A DNA stretch of 11,405 nt from Dehalococcoidia bacterium. GTDB lineage: Bacteria > Chloroflexota > Dehalococcoidia > Lucifugimonadales > JAGWBF01. Positions 1 through 6,207 of the stretch are shown here, piece after piece. The notes below the pieces were generated by a model, which made no database searches, had not been told where the DNA came from, and was given only the letters and a program-made list of their open reading frames with translations. A program made the position numbers and the translations under genes. The stretch is from assembly GCA_021296015.1 (NCBI GenBank), contig JAGWBG010000018.1, positions 2,382 to 13,786 of the forward strand. The letters run 5' to 3'. The first letter of the stretch is position 1. Each line of letters starts with the position of its first letter.

Positions 1-1077
1 CAGGGCTTTTGAGTAGGCCCGCCCAAGTACAAACTGGCGGGCCAGTGCGCGGTATTGTATGTGGGGGCTGTAGTCCTGGCGGCGGCTCTTGATATATGGC
101 TCATGGGTGACCAGGCTATCCGCCATGGACGTGGCCCGCACTACCCCGATGTACTGCATACTGGGTATAGTCACCTCCCGTACCTCCACCCCAAGTCCCT
201 CCAGTGCGCTAATAGCCTTGCGGACCGATGCCTCCACCTCATCGTCCATCGTGTCCGGGTCGAAATAGTAGTTGGTGGGAATCCCCACTTTGATACCTTT
301 AAGGTCCGCCTTCAGGTTGGCCGAGTAGTCCGGTATGGGCACCGGAACCATGCTGGGGTCCAGGGGGTCGTAGCCTGAGATAGCCTGAAGCACCAGGGCA
401 CTGTCCTCGACTGTACGAGTTAACGGGCCGATGTGGTCACCATTGAAGCTGGTTACCAGCAACCCACGCTGACTTACTCTACCGAAGGTCTGCTTTAGTC
501 CTACGACTCCGCAGAACGCACCCGGAAGGCGCACCGACCCGCCCAGGTCGGTCCCCAGAGATGCGAAGGTGACACAGGAGGCAACGTTAGCTCCGCCGCC
601 TCCACTGGAGCCGCCGGGCACATGGTCCAGCGCCCAGGGGTTGTGGACCGCGCCGAAGTGGGGGTTGTTGGAAGTGGGTCCCGCAGCGAACTCCTCCAGG
701 TTCTCCTTGCCCAGAATTATGGCCCCGGCCTGCTTGCACAGGCTGACAACGTGGGCGTCCTCATCGGGGACATGGTCAGCCAGCACTTTGGAACCCAGGG
801 TGGTGCGGATGCCGCCTGTGGCGATATTGTCTTTGATGCCGATGGGGACGCCGTGCAGAGGACCCAGGTACTCACCCCGGACGATTGCCGCCTCCTGCTC
901 CCTTGCGGTGGCCCTCGCCTGGTCTGCCAGTATGGTGATAAAGGAGTTCAAGACAGGCTGGGCATTCTCCACCTGGGAAAGGGCGGCTTCGGTTACTTCA
1001 ACGGGCGAGACCTCCCGCGCCTTTATCCTGGCAGCCAACTCCGATATAGTGAGCTTGAGAAGTTCAGCATCGGCCAT
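1..1077 (-). CDS. Amidase-signature enzyme, GatA-like, 5' part only (runs off left edge)
   Basis: An amidase-signature hydrolase or amidotransferase subunit that cleaves a carboxamide C-N bond; GatA members release ammonia from glutamine for tRNA amidation. The Ser-cisSer-Lys triad is complete: Lys82 in PIGIKDNI, cis-Ser157 in PGGSSGG and nucleophile Ser181 in GTDLGGSVR, with the family spacing of 24 residues between the two serines. The cis-Ser region reads GGSSGGGGA, closer to general amidases such as FAAH (GGSSGGEGA) than to typical GatA (GGSSGGSAA). The start ATG at 1077 shares one base with the stop of the upstream GatC-like gene (TAATG). An excellent SD site (AAGGAGGTGG, complement of 1084-1093) lies inside that gene. 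Roughly the last quarter, which would hold the residues separating true GatA from other amidases, is outside the window, so the substrate is open. Amidase identity is secure; the GatA label is not. Confidence 0.93.
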   Translation of the reverse strand, partial: MADAELLKLTISELAARIKAREVSPVEVTEAALSQVENAQPVLNSFITILADQARATAREQEAAIVRGEYLGPLHGVPIGIKDNIATGGIRTTLGSKVLADHVPDEDAHVVSLCKQAGAIILGKENLEEFAAGPTSNNPHFGAVHNPWALDHVPGGSSGGGGANVASCVTFASLGTDLGGSVRLPGAFCGVVGLKQTFGRVSQRGLLVTSFNGDHIGPLTRTVEDSALVLQAISGYDPLDPSMVPVPIPDYSANLKADLKGIKVGIPTNYYFDPDTMDDEVEASVRKAISALEGLGVEVREVTIPSMQYIGVVRATSMADSLVTHEPYIKSRRQDYSPHIQYRALARQFVLGRAYSKAL

Positions 1078-1271
1078 TAGGGTCCACCTCCTTCTTTAGC
1101 CCGCAGAAGACGACTGGACATGATGTCGGAAAGGTCCAGTTCCCTGATTTTCTCCACCTCGGCCACGTACCCATCCAAATCAGGCATGATGATGTCTAGC
1201 TCTGCATCGGAAAGCTCGTATCCCTGGAAGTCTCGAATCATTGCTATCAGTGTCTCTTTCGAAACGGCCAT
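1077..1271 (-). CDS. Small GatC/AtzG-like partner protein of the amidase
   Basis: A 64-residue, charged, helix-rich protein immediately upstream of and overlapping the amidase. Its layout, a helix-forming N-terminal half followed by a segment beginning LDLSDI, resembles GatC, the small subunit that clasps GatA in the GatCAB complex, and AtzG, which does the same for the amidase AtzE. The start is the ATG at 1271 because AAGGGGAG sits about 5 bases before it; an upstream in-frame ATG at 1286 has this SD site inside its own coding sequence. The C-terminal codons for the GGG run double as the SD site of the amidase, so the pair is probably translationally coupled. I infer that it stabilises or positions the amidase. 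The homology is by gross pattern only; without GatB in view it cannot be called GatC proper. Confidence 0.7.
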   Translation of the reverse strand: MAVSKETLIAMIRDFQGYELSDAELDIIMPDLDGYVAEVEKIRELDLSDIMSSRLLRAKEGGGP

Positions 1272-1307
1272 AGCTCCCCTTTCCATAGGACGTTATTTCA
1301 CGGAAGG

Positions 1308-1336
1308 AGTGTAGACCAGGGTCACATGGAAGTCAA
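1308..1336 (-). promoter_or_regulatory. Sigma-70-like promoter for the GatC-like/amidase pair
   Basis: On the minus strand, TTGACT (complement of 1331-1336) and TACACT (complement of 1308-1313) are separated by 17 bases and lie about 37 bases before the ATG at 1271. Spacing is ideal and the match to TTGACA/TATAAT is good. Read from sequence only. Confidence 0.55.
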
Positions 1337-1371
1337 TGAACTTTGAACGGAGGCGGATTTCACGGCGGGAC

Positions 1372-1400
1372 TTGCCACAAGGTTGGCATTGAGGTATTTT
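1372..1400 (+). promoter_or_regulatory. Candidate sigma-70-like promoter for the dehydrogenase
   Basis: TTGCCA (1372-1377) and TATTTT (1395-1400) with a 17-base spacer, about 65 bases before the ATG at 1465. It faces away from the amidase promoter, so 1308-1400 would be a divergent control region. The -10 match is only moderate. Confidence 0.4.
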
Positions 1401-1464
1401 GTAGCAGACGCGTTAGCCAGTTTGCCAAGGGGACTTATCCTTTTAGGGGAGGTTGGATAGGACC

Positions 1465-2430
1465 ATGAAAGCAGCACAGCTTGTTGGGCCAAAGCGGTTC
1501 GAGATAATGGATGCGGAGATGCCGGTAATCAAGGATGGGGAATGTCTGATTAAGCTGGAGCGCCTTTCCATCTGCGGCAGTGACATCAGGCATGGATATG
1601 GCCCGGTCTACCCGGAGGAGGAGTATCCCCTGGATATGGGCAAGCCGTGCCATGAATGCGCCGGAGTGGTGGTGGAGAGCCGGACGGACGAGTTCAGGGA
1701 GGGCCAACGCGTTATAGTCCTGCCCAACGCCAGTGCCGGCCTGGTTGAGTATGTCACCTCATACCCCGGCCGGATGATTGCACTGCCCGACCACGGTGAC
1801 CTGACGGATTGGGTTATGTGTCAGCCCTCGGGCACTGTGCTCTATTCCTGTCAGCAAATGGGCAGCGTGCTGGGAAAGAGCGTTATGATAGTGGGTCAGG
1901 GAGCCATTGGCCTATCCTTCACCATGCTTACCTCCAGGCAAGGAGCACGGCAGGTAATCGCTCTGGACCGGCTGGACTATCGCCTGGAGTATGCAAAGGA
2001 GTTTGGGGCCACTCACACCATTAACCCCGATAAGGAAGACGTGATCGAAGCGGTACGTGAAATCACCCATGGAGAGGAGCCGGACGTTACTGTGGATGCT
2101 GCAGGCTACCCGGATACGCTGGACATGGCCCTCCGAATGGTGAGGCCCCTTGGCAGGGTAGTTATCTTCGGCATTCAGAGTGATTACGTGATTCCGGTAG
2201 ACACCCGACTCTGGATGGACAAGCAGGCTGTTATAATACCGACCAGCAGCGCCCGGATAGACCCCATCAATTGCATCAAAGAGATTGTAGCCCTGCGGGA
2301 CCGGGGATGGGTAGACCCCGCACGGATGGTGACTCACCGTCTCGCCTTCAACTCCAACGACGTGAACAAGGCCTACGAGATGTATGACCAACGCCTTGAT
2401 AACGTCGTCAAGGTAGTAATGAGCATGTAG
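1465..2430 (+). CDS. Medium-chain (zinc-type) NAD(P)-dependent alcohol/polyol dehydrogenase, short form
   Basis: A cytosolic MDR-superfamily oxidoreductase that probably interconverts an alcohol and a ketone or aldehyde; substrate unknown. The N-terminal catalytic domain has Cys37 (SICGSD) and His63-Glu64 in CHECAG, matching the usual C and GHE zinc ligands. The Rossmann domain has GQGAIG at 144-149 and an acidic Asp168 at the end of beta-2, which favours NAD over NADP. Two oddities stand out. The four-cysteine structural-zinc lobe normally found after the RVxVxP strand is missing (the chain goes from VLPNAS to VEYV), which explains the 321-residue length against about 345 usually. The residue aligned with the common third zinc ligand (EP in many MDRs) appears to be Gln120 (CQPSG). 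The start is ATG 1465, giving the typical MKAAQL opening; a TTG at 1453 abuts its SD site and is less likely. It lies 49 bases before the next gene, probably co-transcribed. Confidence 0.88.
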   Translation: MKAAQLVGPKRFEIMDAEMPVIKDGECLIKLERLSICGSDIRHGYGPVYPEEEYPLDMGKPCHECAGVVVESRTDEFREGQRVIVLPNASAGLVEYVTSYPGRMIALPDHGDLTDWVMCQPSGTVLYSCQQMGSVLGKSVMIVGQGAIGLSFTMLTSRQGARQVIALDRLDYRLEYAKEFGATHTINPDKEDVIEAVREITHGEEPDVTVDAAGYPDTLDMALRMVRPLGRVVIFGIQSDYVIPVDTRLWMDKQAVIIPTSSARIDPINCIKEIVALRDRGWVDPARMVTHRLAFNSNDVNKAYEMYDQRLDNVVKVVMSM

Positions 2431-2479
2431 GGACCTTAAGAGGCCCGGAGTAGCAGATATATATTACGGAGGTAACAAC

Positions 2480-2788
2480 ATGACTTCACCAAGAAGTGTA
2501 ATGCAAGAAGTCGCACCCCATCTGGCCGAGTTGAGTGCCGATGTCCTGTTCGGGGACGTTTGGGAGCGTCCCGGTCTCTCGAAGCGGGACCGGAGCCTTA
2601 TAACCGTGGCCACACTGACCGCCCTCTACCGGACCGATCAGTTGCGAGGCCACATTCGCAGGGCGTTGGACAACGGAGTGACCAGGGATGAAATCGGCGA
2701 GATTATCACCCACATGGCTTTTTATGGGGGGTGGCCCACGGGGGCCAACGCCGCCCAGGTTGCCAAGGAAGTCTTTGACGAGAGTTGA
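2480..2788 (+). CDS. Carboxymuconolactone decarboxylase (CMD) family protein, PcaC-type
   Basis: A 102-residue, single-domain, all-helical CMD-fold protein. The stretches WERPGLSKRDRSL (28-40), GHIRRALDNG (57-66) and EIITHMAFYGGWP (74-86) are the typical 4-carboxymuconolactone decarboxylase signature, with His58 and His78 in the active-site region. The AhpD-type CxxC pair is absent, so it is not a peroxidase-type AhpD. PcaC decarboxylates gamma-carboxymuconolactone in the protocatechuate branch of the beta-ketoadipate pathway, but many such small proteins in non-aromatic contexts have no proven substrate. A strong SD site (GGAGGT, 2468-2473) lies 6 bases before the ATG. It ends in TGA, evidence that UGA is used as an ordinary stop in this genome. 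Neighbours are an MDR dehydrogenase and a Rieske ferredoxin, which suggests a small oxidative or catabolic cluster (inference). Confidence 0.88.
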   Translation: MTSPRSVMQEVAPHLAELSADVLFGDVWERPGLSKRDRSLITVATLTALYRTDQLRGHIRRALDNGVTRDEIGEIITHMAFYGGWPTGANAAQVAKEVFDES

Positions 2789-2814
2789 GCCTTATCCCGA
2801 CGGCAAGATTCAGT

Positions 2815-2820
2815 TATAAT
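2815..2820 (+). promoter_or_regulatory. Isolated TATAAT, possible -10 of a promoter for the Rieske gene
   Basis: A perfect TATAAT lies 52 bases upstream of the ATG at 2873, but there is no convincing -35 at 16-18 bases; the nearest, TTGAGC, is 24 bases away. Could be a weak promoter or chance. Confidence 0.25.
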
Positions 2821-2872
2821 TCAAGACGTTGACGTGTCATCTAAGTCATTTAAGAATGATCAGGAGAATGTA

Positions 2873-3190
2873 ATGCCGGACACTTTAGAAAAGGTAGCCC
2901 AGACCGATCAAAAATCTCCGGGACAGATGAAGCTGGTAGAGCTAGGGGACGAACGGAATTTGGTTGTCAATCTGGAGGGGGAATTCCACGCTGTAGACGA
3001 GGTATGCTCCCATGCTTTCGCCCCATTGTCAGAGGGGGGCTTGAGCGGAGAGGAAGTTGAGTGCCCTCTTCATGGCGGTGTGTTTAGCGTGAAGAGTGGC
3101 GAGGCCCTGTCCCCTCCGCCTTCCGAGGGCCTAACCGTCTACTCTATCCGTGTGGAGGGCAACGACATCCTGGTTGGGCCACCGAACTAG
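2873..3190 (+). CDS. Rieske [2Fe-2S] ferredoxin, small soluble type
   Basis: A 105-residue electron carrier with one Rieske domain. Cluster ligands are Cys45-x-His47 (CSHAF) and Cys64-x-x-His67 (CPLHGG), spaced as in dioxygenase-type Rieske ferredoxins. No transmembrane segment or signal peptide is visible, so it is cytosolic and unlike the bc1 Rieske protein. I place the start at ATG 2873 because AGGAG (2862-2866) sits 6 bases upstream; a GTG at 2834 would add 13 residues without an SD site. Such proteins pass electrons to oxygenases or form the small subunit of reductases, but no oxygenase is in the window, so the partner is unknown. It follows the CMD gene by 84 bases and converges with queE, leaving only 18 bases between the stops. 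Confidence 0.92.
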   Translation: MPDTLEKVAQTDQKSPGQMKLVELGDERNLVVNLEGEFHAVDEVCSHAFAPLSEGGLSGEEVECPLHGGVFSVKSGEALSPPPSEGLTVYSIRVEGNDILVGPPN

Positions 3191-3208
3191 TCCTTAGAAG
3201 CTCAGGTC

Positions 3209-3946
3209 CTAAGTCCCCCGTTTATCGCCCCAGAGTAGGATGTGCAGGCGGGGAGTAAACCTGAAGCCCTCCTCAGTGCATAGCTCGCTAAGCCATTGGG
3301 ACCTTTCTTGGAGCACGGCAGTAGTCTGTCCCTCGGGCATCAGGACAACCTGTGCCCTTGGTAGGTTGTACCTGTCTACCAGGGCGCTAATTTCATTCAG
3401 GTCGGCCGGTTCTGCCACTACGAATTTGAAATATGCGCCCGCGATGTTGGCAAAGGACCGCAGTGCTTCAGGGATTTCGCGGCGGTGGGAAGCGTTGCCG
3501 GAGGTGCTCAGCTTGGGTGAGACGTTCCACTGGTCTATGTCCTCCAACATCTGGCGGTGAGGGGCAATGGTTCCGTTGGTCTCTACCTCAAAAGTGAACC
3601 CTTGCTCCTTCAGGGAACGGACCAAGTGCACCAATCCCGTCTGTTGGAGCAGCGGCTCCCCGCCTGTGATGACAAGGTGACGACAGCCATACCCCAGAAC
3701 ATTCTCCTCCACCTGCTCCAACGATAACTCCATGACCTCTCTCTCATAATCGTAGCGCTTCCAGTCCCAGGTATAGCCGGTGTCACACCAGGAGCAAGTC
3801 AGGTTGCACTGCGCCAGCCGGAGGAATACCGATGGAGTACCTATCGAAGCCCCCTCGCCCTGAAGGGAATGGAAAATTTCGGGTTCTCCGCCGGGCTGCC
3901 GGCTGACCTTGAGCAACCTGACTGTATCTTTATCCGGGCTACTCAT
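3209..3946 (-). CDS. queE: 7-carboxy-7-deazaguanine synthase QueE (radical SAM)
   Basis: A radical-SAM enzyme that contracts 6-carboxy-tetrahydropterin to 7-carboxy-7-deazaguanine (CDG), the ring-forming step of preQ0 synthesis. The chain opens with the QueE hallmark HSLQGEG (26-32). The CxxxCxxC cluster motif is Cys47, Cys51 and Cys54 (CNLTCSWC). SAM-binding GGEP is at 95-98, and ETNGT and NVSPK follow as usual. Length is 245 residues from the ATG at 3946. That start overlaps the queC stop by 8 bases (ATGAGTAG), with GGGAAGG upstream. A longer open frame extends back into queC but has no homology-bearing residues. It is the last gene of the queFDCE operon. Family assignment is secure. Confidence 0.97.
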   Translation of the reverse strand: MSSPDKDTVRLLKVSRQPGGEPEIFHSLQGEGASIGTPSVFLRLAQCNLTCSWCDTGYTWDWKRYDYEREVMELSLEQVEENVLGYGCRHLVITGGEPLLQQTGLVHLVRSLKEQGFTFEVETNGTIAPHRQMLEDIDQWNVSPKLSTSGNASHRREIPEALRSFANIAGAYFKFVVAEPADLNEISALVDRYNLPRAQVVLMPEGQTTAVLQERSQWLSELCTEEGFRFTPRLHILLWGDKRGT

Positions 3947-4724
3947 GCTGAAGCCTTCCCAATCGTACCAGAAGAGGGTCATCGTATCCGGCCTCCGCGA
4001 AGCCTCTGGCCCGGAGTATGCAGCTCTCACATCGCCCGCAAGGCAGTACCCCGGCTTCGTAGCAACTCCAGGTATGCTCCAGTGGTGCCTTGAGTTCCAC
4101 TCCCAACCTGACAATCTCTGCTTTCGAGAGGCGGATGATGGGGGTTTCTATGCGAATTGGGACATGGTACTCGGCCCACAACTTGCTGCCATAAAGCAGG
4201 GCATCGCGCATCTTTTCGTAATACTCCGGCCTGCAATCCGGGTATCCGCTGTAGTCTATGGCATTGGGGGCCAGGTATATGTACGCTTCCACATTCCGGG
4301 GGTGGACTCCCATGGCCTCAATAGCGTAAAGGGCATGGCTCTCCAGGTAGGCTCCAGCTATGGTGATGAAAAATGTGTTGCGAAGGGGCACGTAAGTGAT
4401 GGGGATGCTTGTGCCGGACTCAGCAGGCGGGACGCCTGCACCTGAAGGAGGGCCTGCTGTCAGACGGTCCTTGGGCGTCGGGAAGCGTTCGGGGCTGGTC
4501 AGCGAGGAGTACCAAGCCGCCTCGCCAAAGGCCGAGATGTCTACTAGCTTGTGCTGAATATTCAGAAGCCGGGCCACTTTTTCCGCACACTTGACTTCCT
4601 TGTTGTGGGTCTGGCCGTAATGGAACGTGAGGGCTGTGAGATGCTTGACCCGGTCCCGGGCCTGGGTAGTCACTGTTGTTGAATCGAGGCCGCCGGAAAG
4701 GAGTGTCACTCCGAACGTCTCCAT
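3939..4724 (-). CDS. queC: 7-cyano-7-deazaguanine (preQ0) synthase QueC, with an in-frame repeat insert
   Basis: ATP-dependent enzyme converting CDG and ammonia to preQ0. The PP-loop ATP-binding motif SGGLDS is at 10-15; the SGYPDCR motif is at 159-165; the zinc site is Cys221, Cys229, Cys232 and Cys235 in the C-terminal SCYEAG-CGRCESC segment. The start ATG 4724 follows the queD stop by 2 bases; the frame stays open further upstream, but that part only reads through queD in another frame. Length is 261 residues, longer than the roughly 220-235 usual for QueC. The extra length lies in the loop between SSLT and IPITYVP (about residues 76-107), a Pro/Gly/Ser-rich stretch encoded by DNA containing a perfect 7-bp palindrome (4423-4439). 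The catalytic motifs on both sides are intact, so the insert is probably tolerated in a surface loop. Confidence 0.96.
   Translation of the reverse strand: METFGVTLLSGGLDSTTVTTQARDRVKHLTALTFHYGQTHNKEVKCAEKVARLLNIQHKLVDISAFGEAAWYSSLTSPERFPTPKDRLTAGPPSGAGVPPAESGTSIPITYVPLRNTFFITIAGAYLESHALYAIEAMGVHPRNVEAYIYLAPNAIDYSGYPDCRPEYYEKMRDALLYGSKLWAEYHVPIRIETPIIRLSKAEIVRLGVELKAPLEHTWSCYEAGVLPCGRCESCILRARGFAEAGYDDPLLVRLGRLQHE
4423..4439. repeat. Perfect palindrome (GCAGGCG-GGA-CGCCTGC) inside queC
   Basis: Two 7-base complementary arms around a 3-base loop, encoding part of residues 96-101 of QueC. It coincides with the only extra loop of the protein. It looks like a small dispersed palindromic (REP-like) element captured in frame; only one copy is in this window, so dispersal is inferred. 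Confidence 0.55.
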
Positions 4725-4726
4725 AA

Positions 4727-5179
4727 TCAGGTGTCCCCTTGAACTAGCCCACGAGCCGGGCCTTGATATTCGGCATACTGGGTGGGAGACTCCCACATTC
4801 GCACCCTGAGCGGAGCAATGCCGCATAGCTCCCTTGCCCTTTCGTGCAGTTCCCTTGCCATGACCTCTGCGGAAGGGTTCTCATCTTGGAACACGAATAT
4901 GCGGCTTCCTCTGACGGCACCGAGTGCGCTCAGAAGCTCTCCGTCTTTGCTATTGACGAGAAACGCATGGTCCCAATGTTCCTCTATCCAGCCTTCAACC
5001 TTCCCTTTAAGCTCAGTGAAATCAACGACGAAGCCCAACTCATTCAGGGACTCGGATGCCACCCAGATTTCCGCCTTGTAGGTATGCCCGTGAGGGTAGA
5101 CGCACTTGCCCTTGTGTTCCAGCAGGCGGTGGCCGCTGGCAAAGCTAATCTCAATCCTGACCTGATATACTCCTCCCAC
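4727..5179 (-). CDS. queD: 6-carboxy-5,6,7,8-tetrahydropterin synthase QueD
   Basis: Zinc enzyme of the PTPS/QueD fold that converts 7,8-dihydroneopterin triphosphate to 6-carboxy-tetrahydropterin, the first dedicated queuosine step after GTP cyclohydrolase I. Zinc ligands are His17 (FASGH), His30 and His32 (YPHGHTY). The catalytic Cys26 is in GKCVYPHGH, Asp70-His71 in WDHAFL and Glu130 in WESPT. The best start is the GTG at 5179, four bases after the queF stop, giving 150 residues. An ATG at 5248 would put 23 extra residues inside queF and lacks family resemblance. The SD site for GTG is weak (GGGAT), and a much better one, GGGAGGAG, begins at the GTG itself with no normal start codon in frame after it, so translation may rely on coupling to queF. 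It ends in TGA, 2 bases before queC. Confidence 0.95.
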   Translation of the reverse strand: MGGVYQVRIEISFASGHRLLEHKGKCVYPHGHTYKAEIWVASESLNELGFVVDFTELKGKVEGWIEEHWDHAFLVNSKDGELLSALGAVRGSRIFVFQDENPSAEVMARELHERARELCGIAPLRVRMWESPTQYAEYQGPARGLVQGDT

Positions 5180-5183
5180 GATT

Positions 5184-5609
5184 CTATCCCGCAGCCTCGT
5201 ACTCCACCGAAACGGTGGTATGAAGGCCGCCTCGTACCTTGTAGTCAACCAGGATGTTCATGTACTGTGGCAGGCACAGGGCCACCAAGTCGTTGAGGAT
5301 ACGGTTGGCAACGTGCTCCTGTACGATGCCTACGTCGCGATAAGATAGCAGGTAGTACTTCAGCGACTTGAGCTCTATGCACAGCGCTTTCGGTGTGTAG
5401 TTGATTGTTACGGTCCCGTAGTCGGGCAAGCCGGTCCAGGGACATAGGGCCGTGAATTCGTCCGTGTCTATAGAAACCATGGAAGGCTGGGCGGGATACT
5501 CGTACTCGAAGGCGAGCAAGCAGTCGGGGTCTATCTCCTCCTCGCCCTTGGCATCAAGCCGCCTGTCCAAGCTCTCGTACTTCTCTTGCAGCGAGGAAAT
5601 AGCAGACAT
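5184..5609 (-). CDS. queF: NADPH-dependent 7-cyano-7-deazaguanine reductase QueF (type I)
   Basis: Reduces the nitrile of preQ0 to the aminomethyl of preQ1, a four-electron NADPH reaction. This commits the pathway to queuosine rather than archaeosine. The nucleophile is Cys56 in TALCPWTGLPDYG, with Asp63 behind it. The QueF motif E-x-K-S-x-K is at 79-84 (ELKSLKYY), and Glu98-His99 supply substrate binding. At 141 residues it is the short, single-domain type I form. ATG 5609 has the SD site GGGAGG (complement of 5618-5623). It is the first gene of the operon queF-queD-queC-queE, whose intervals are 4 bases, 2 bases and an 8-base overlap. GTP cyclohydrolase I, tgt and queA are not in the window and would be needed elsewhere for the full pathway. 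Confidence 0.96.
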   Translation of the reverse strand: MSAISSLQEKYESLDRRLDAKGEEEIDPDCLLAFEYEYPAQPSMVSIDTDEFTALCPWTGLPDYGTVTINYTPKALCIELKSLKYYLLSYRDVGIVQEHVANRILNDLVALCLPQYMNILVDYKVRGGLHTTVSVEYEAAG

Positions 5610-5614
5610 TGGAC

Positions 5615-5655
5615 GAACCTCCCTCTTTCTCCCGGAGTAAAAGCATATCGGGTTC
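5615..5655 (-). promoter_or_regulatory. Possible SD-masking hairpin in the queF leader
   Basis: In the roughly 50-nt leader, GAACC (complement of 5651-5655) can pair with GGTTC (complement of 5615-5619), with a possible inner CCCG/CGGG helix. The outer pairing takes up part of the queF SD site. queF-type operons are often preQ1-controlled, but the known preQ1-I aptamer (compact pseudoknot with an A-rich tail) is not recognisable here. Weak evidence. Confidence 0.25.
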
Positions 5656-5665
5656 TTTCCTAATC

Positions 5666-5694
5666 ATCATAGGTGAACGGACAGGCTGTGTCAA
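5666..5694 (-). promoter_or_regulatory. Near-consensus sigma-70 promoter of the queFDCE operon
   Basis: TTGACA (complement of 5689-5694), a 17-base spacer and TATGAT (complement of 5666-5671). This is the best promoter match in the window. Transcription would start near 5658, leaving a leader of about 50 nt before queF. Confidence 0.75.
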
Positions 5695-5721
5695 AGCTCA
5701 TTTCCCCTCATCCCTTGCATC

Positions 5722-5750
5722 TTGCCACGACTTTCCAAATGCGATAGACT
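5722..5750 (+). promoter_or_regulatory. Sigma-70-like promoter for the 5787-6896 selenoprotein operon
   Basis: TTGCCA (5722-5727), a 17-base spacer and TAGACT (5745-5750), with an expected start near 5757 and a leader of about 30 nt before the ATG at 5787. Its -35 is 27 bases from the -35 of the que promoter, so the two operons diverge from one compact control region. Confidence 0.5.
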
Positions 5751-5786
5751 TGCTGTAGAGACATTCTGGGAGAAAGCATCAGAGAT

Positions 5787-6179
5787 ATGGGTATCGAGTT
5801 GGATAAAGGCTTGCCAGAGGAATCTTCGGCAGCGACAGCCCGGTCATCCAACAATGGAGAGGCCGGTCTTGAGGAGATTCAAAACCTGCTCCGAGAAGCT
5901 GTTGCAGACGAGCCGGCCCTCACTATCCTCAAAGGGTTCAAGCTAGACTTCTCGGCCAACAAAGACTTTCATAAGGTGTTCTTCTCCGTCCGATGTGAAT
6001 GTGGCACCGCAGCGTTGTTGAGCGTGGAGGTTGCCAGGTCTAAGACGCTCCCACAGGTTAGCGAAGCCTTACCTGAGCTTGCGAGGCGTCTGAAGGCCAA
6101 ATCACGGCAGTTCGCCGGTATGTCTTGCGATATGCACACGAGGATGCGCATCGGCGGCGCAACCCAGGCAGCACCATAA
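5787..6179 (+). CDS. Unrecognised 130-aa protein, first gene of the selenoprotein operon
   Basis: I do not recognise this family. The first 28 residues are polar and probably disordered. Residues 29-50 look helical (LEEIQNLLREAV), followed by an alternating strand pattern (LTILKGFKLDF, KVFFSVRCECG, AALLSVEVA) and a basic helix (LPELARRLKAK). Cys70-x-Cys72 and Cys114-x-x-His117 could together form a metal or redox site; this is inferred from residue type and spacing only. No signal peptide or membrane segment is visible. The stop is 28 bases before the FTR-like gene, on the same strand and with no terminator between them, so co-transcription is likely. That context makes a role in thiol/selenol redox chemistry possible but unproven. 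Start ATG 5787 has only a distant SD site (GGGAG). Confidence 0.75.
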   Translation: MGIELDKGLPEESSAATARSSNNGEAGLEEIQNLLREAVADEPALTILKGFKLDFSANKDFHKVFFSVRCECGTAALLSVEVARSKTLPQVSEALPELARRLKAKSRQFAGMSCDMHTRMRIGGATQAAP

Positions 6180-6207
6180 ATCTGGTAGACACGATAGGAG
6201 ACCGGGA

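Noticed and set aside
569..1099. Long open frames on the plus strand opposite the amidase
   Set aside because: They are the antisense of a well-supported amidase with a full catalytic triad and have no SD site or family resemblance of their own.
5609..5660. preQ1-I riboswitch before queF
   Set aside because: The compact stem with A-rich tail that defines preQ1-I is not visible; only a weak SD-masking pairing is seen, so I list that separately at low confidence.
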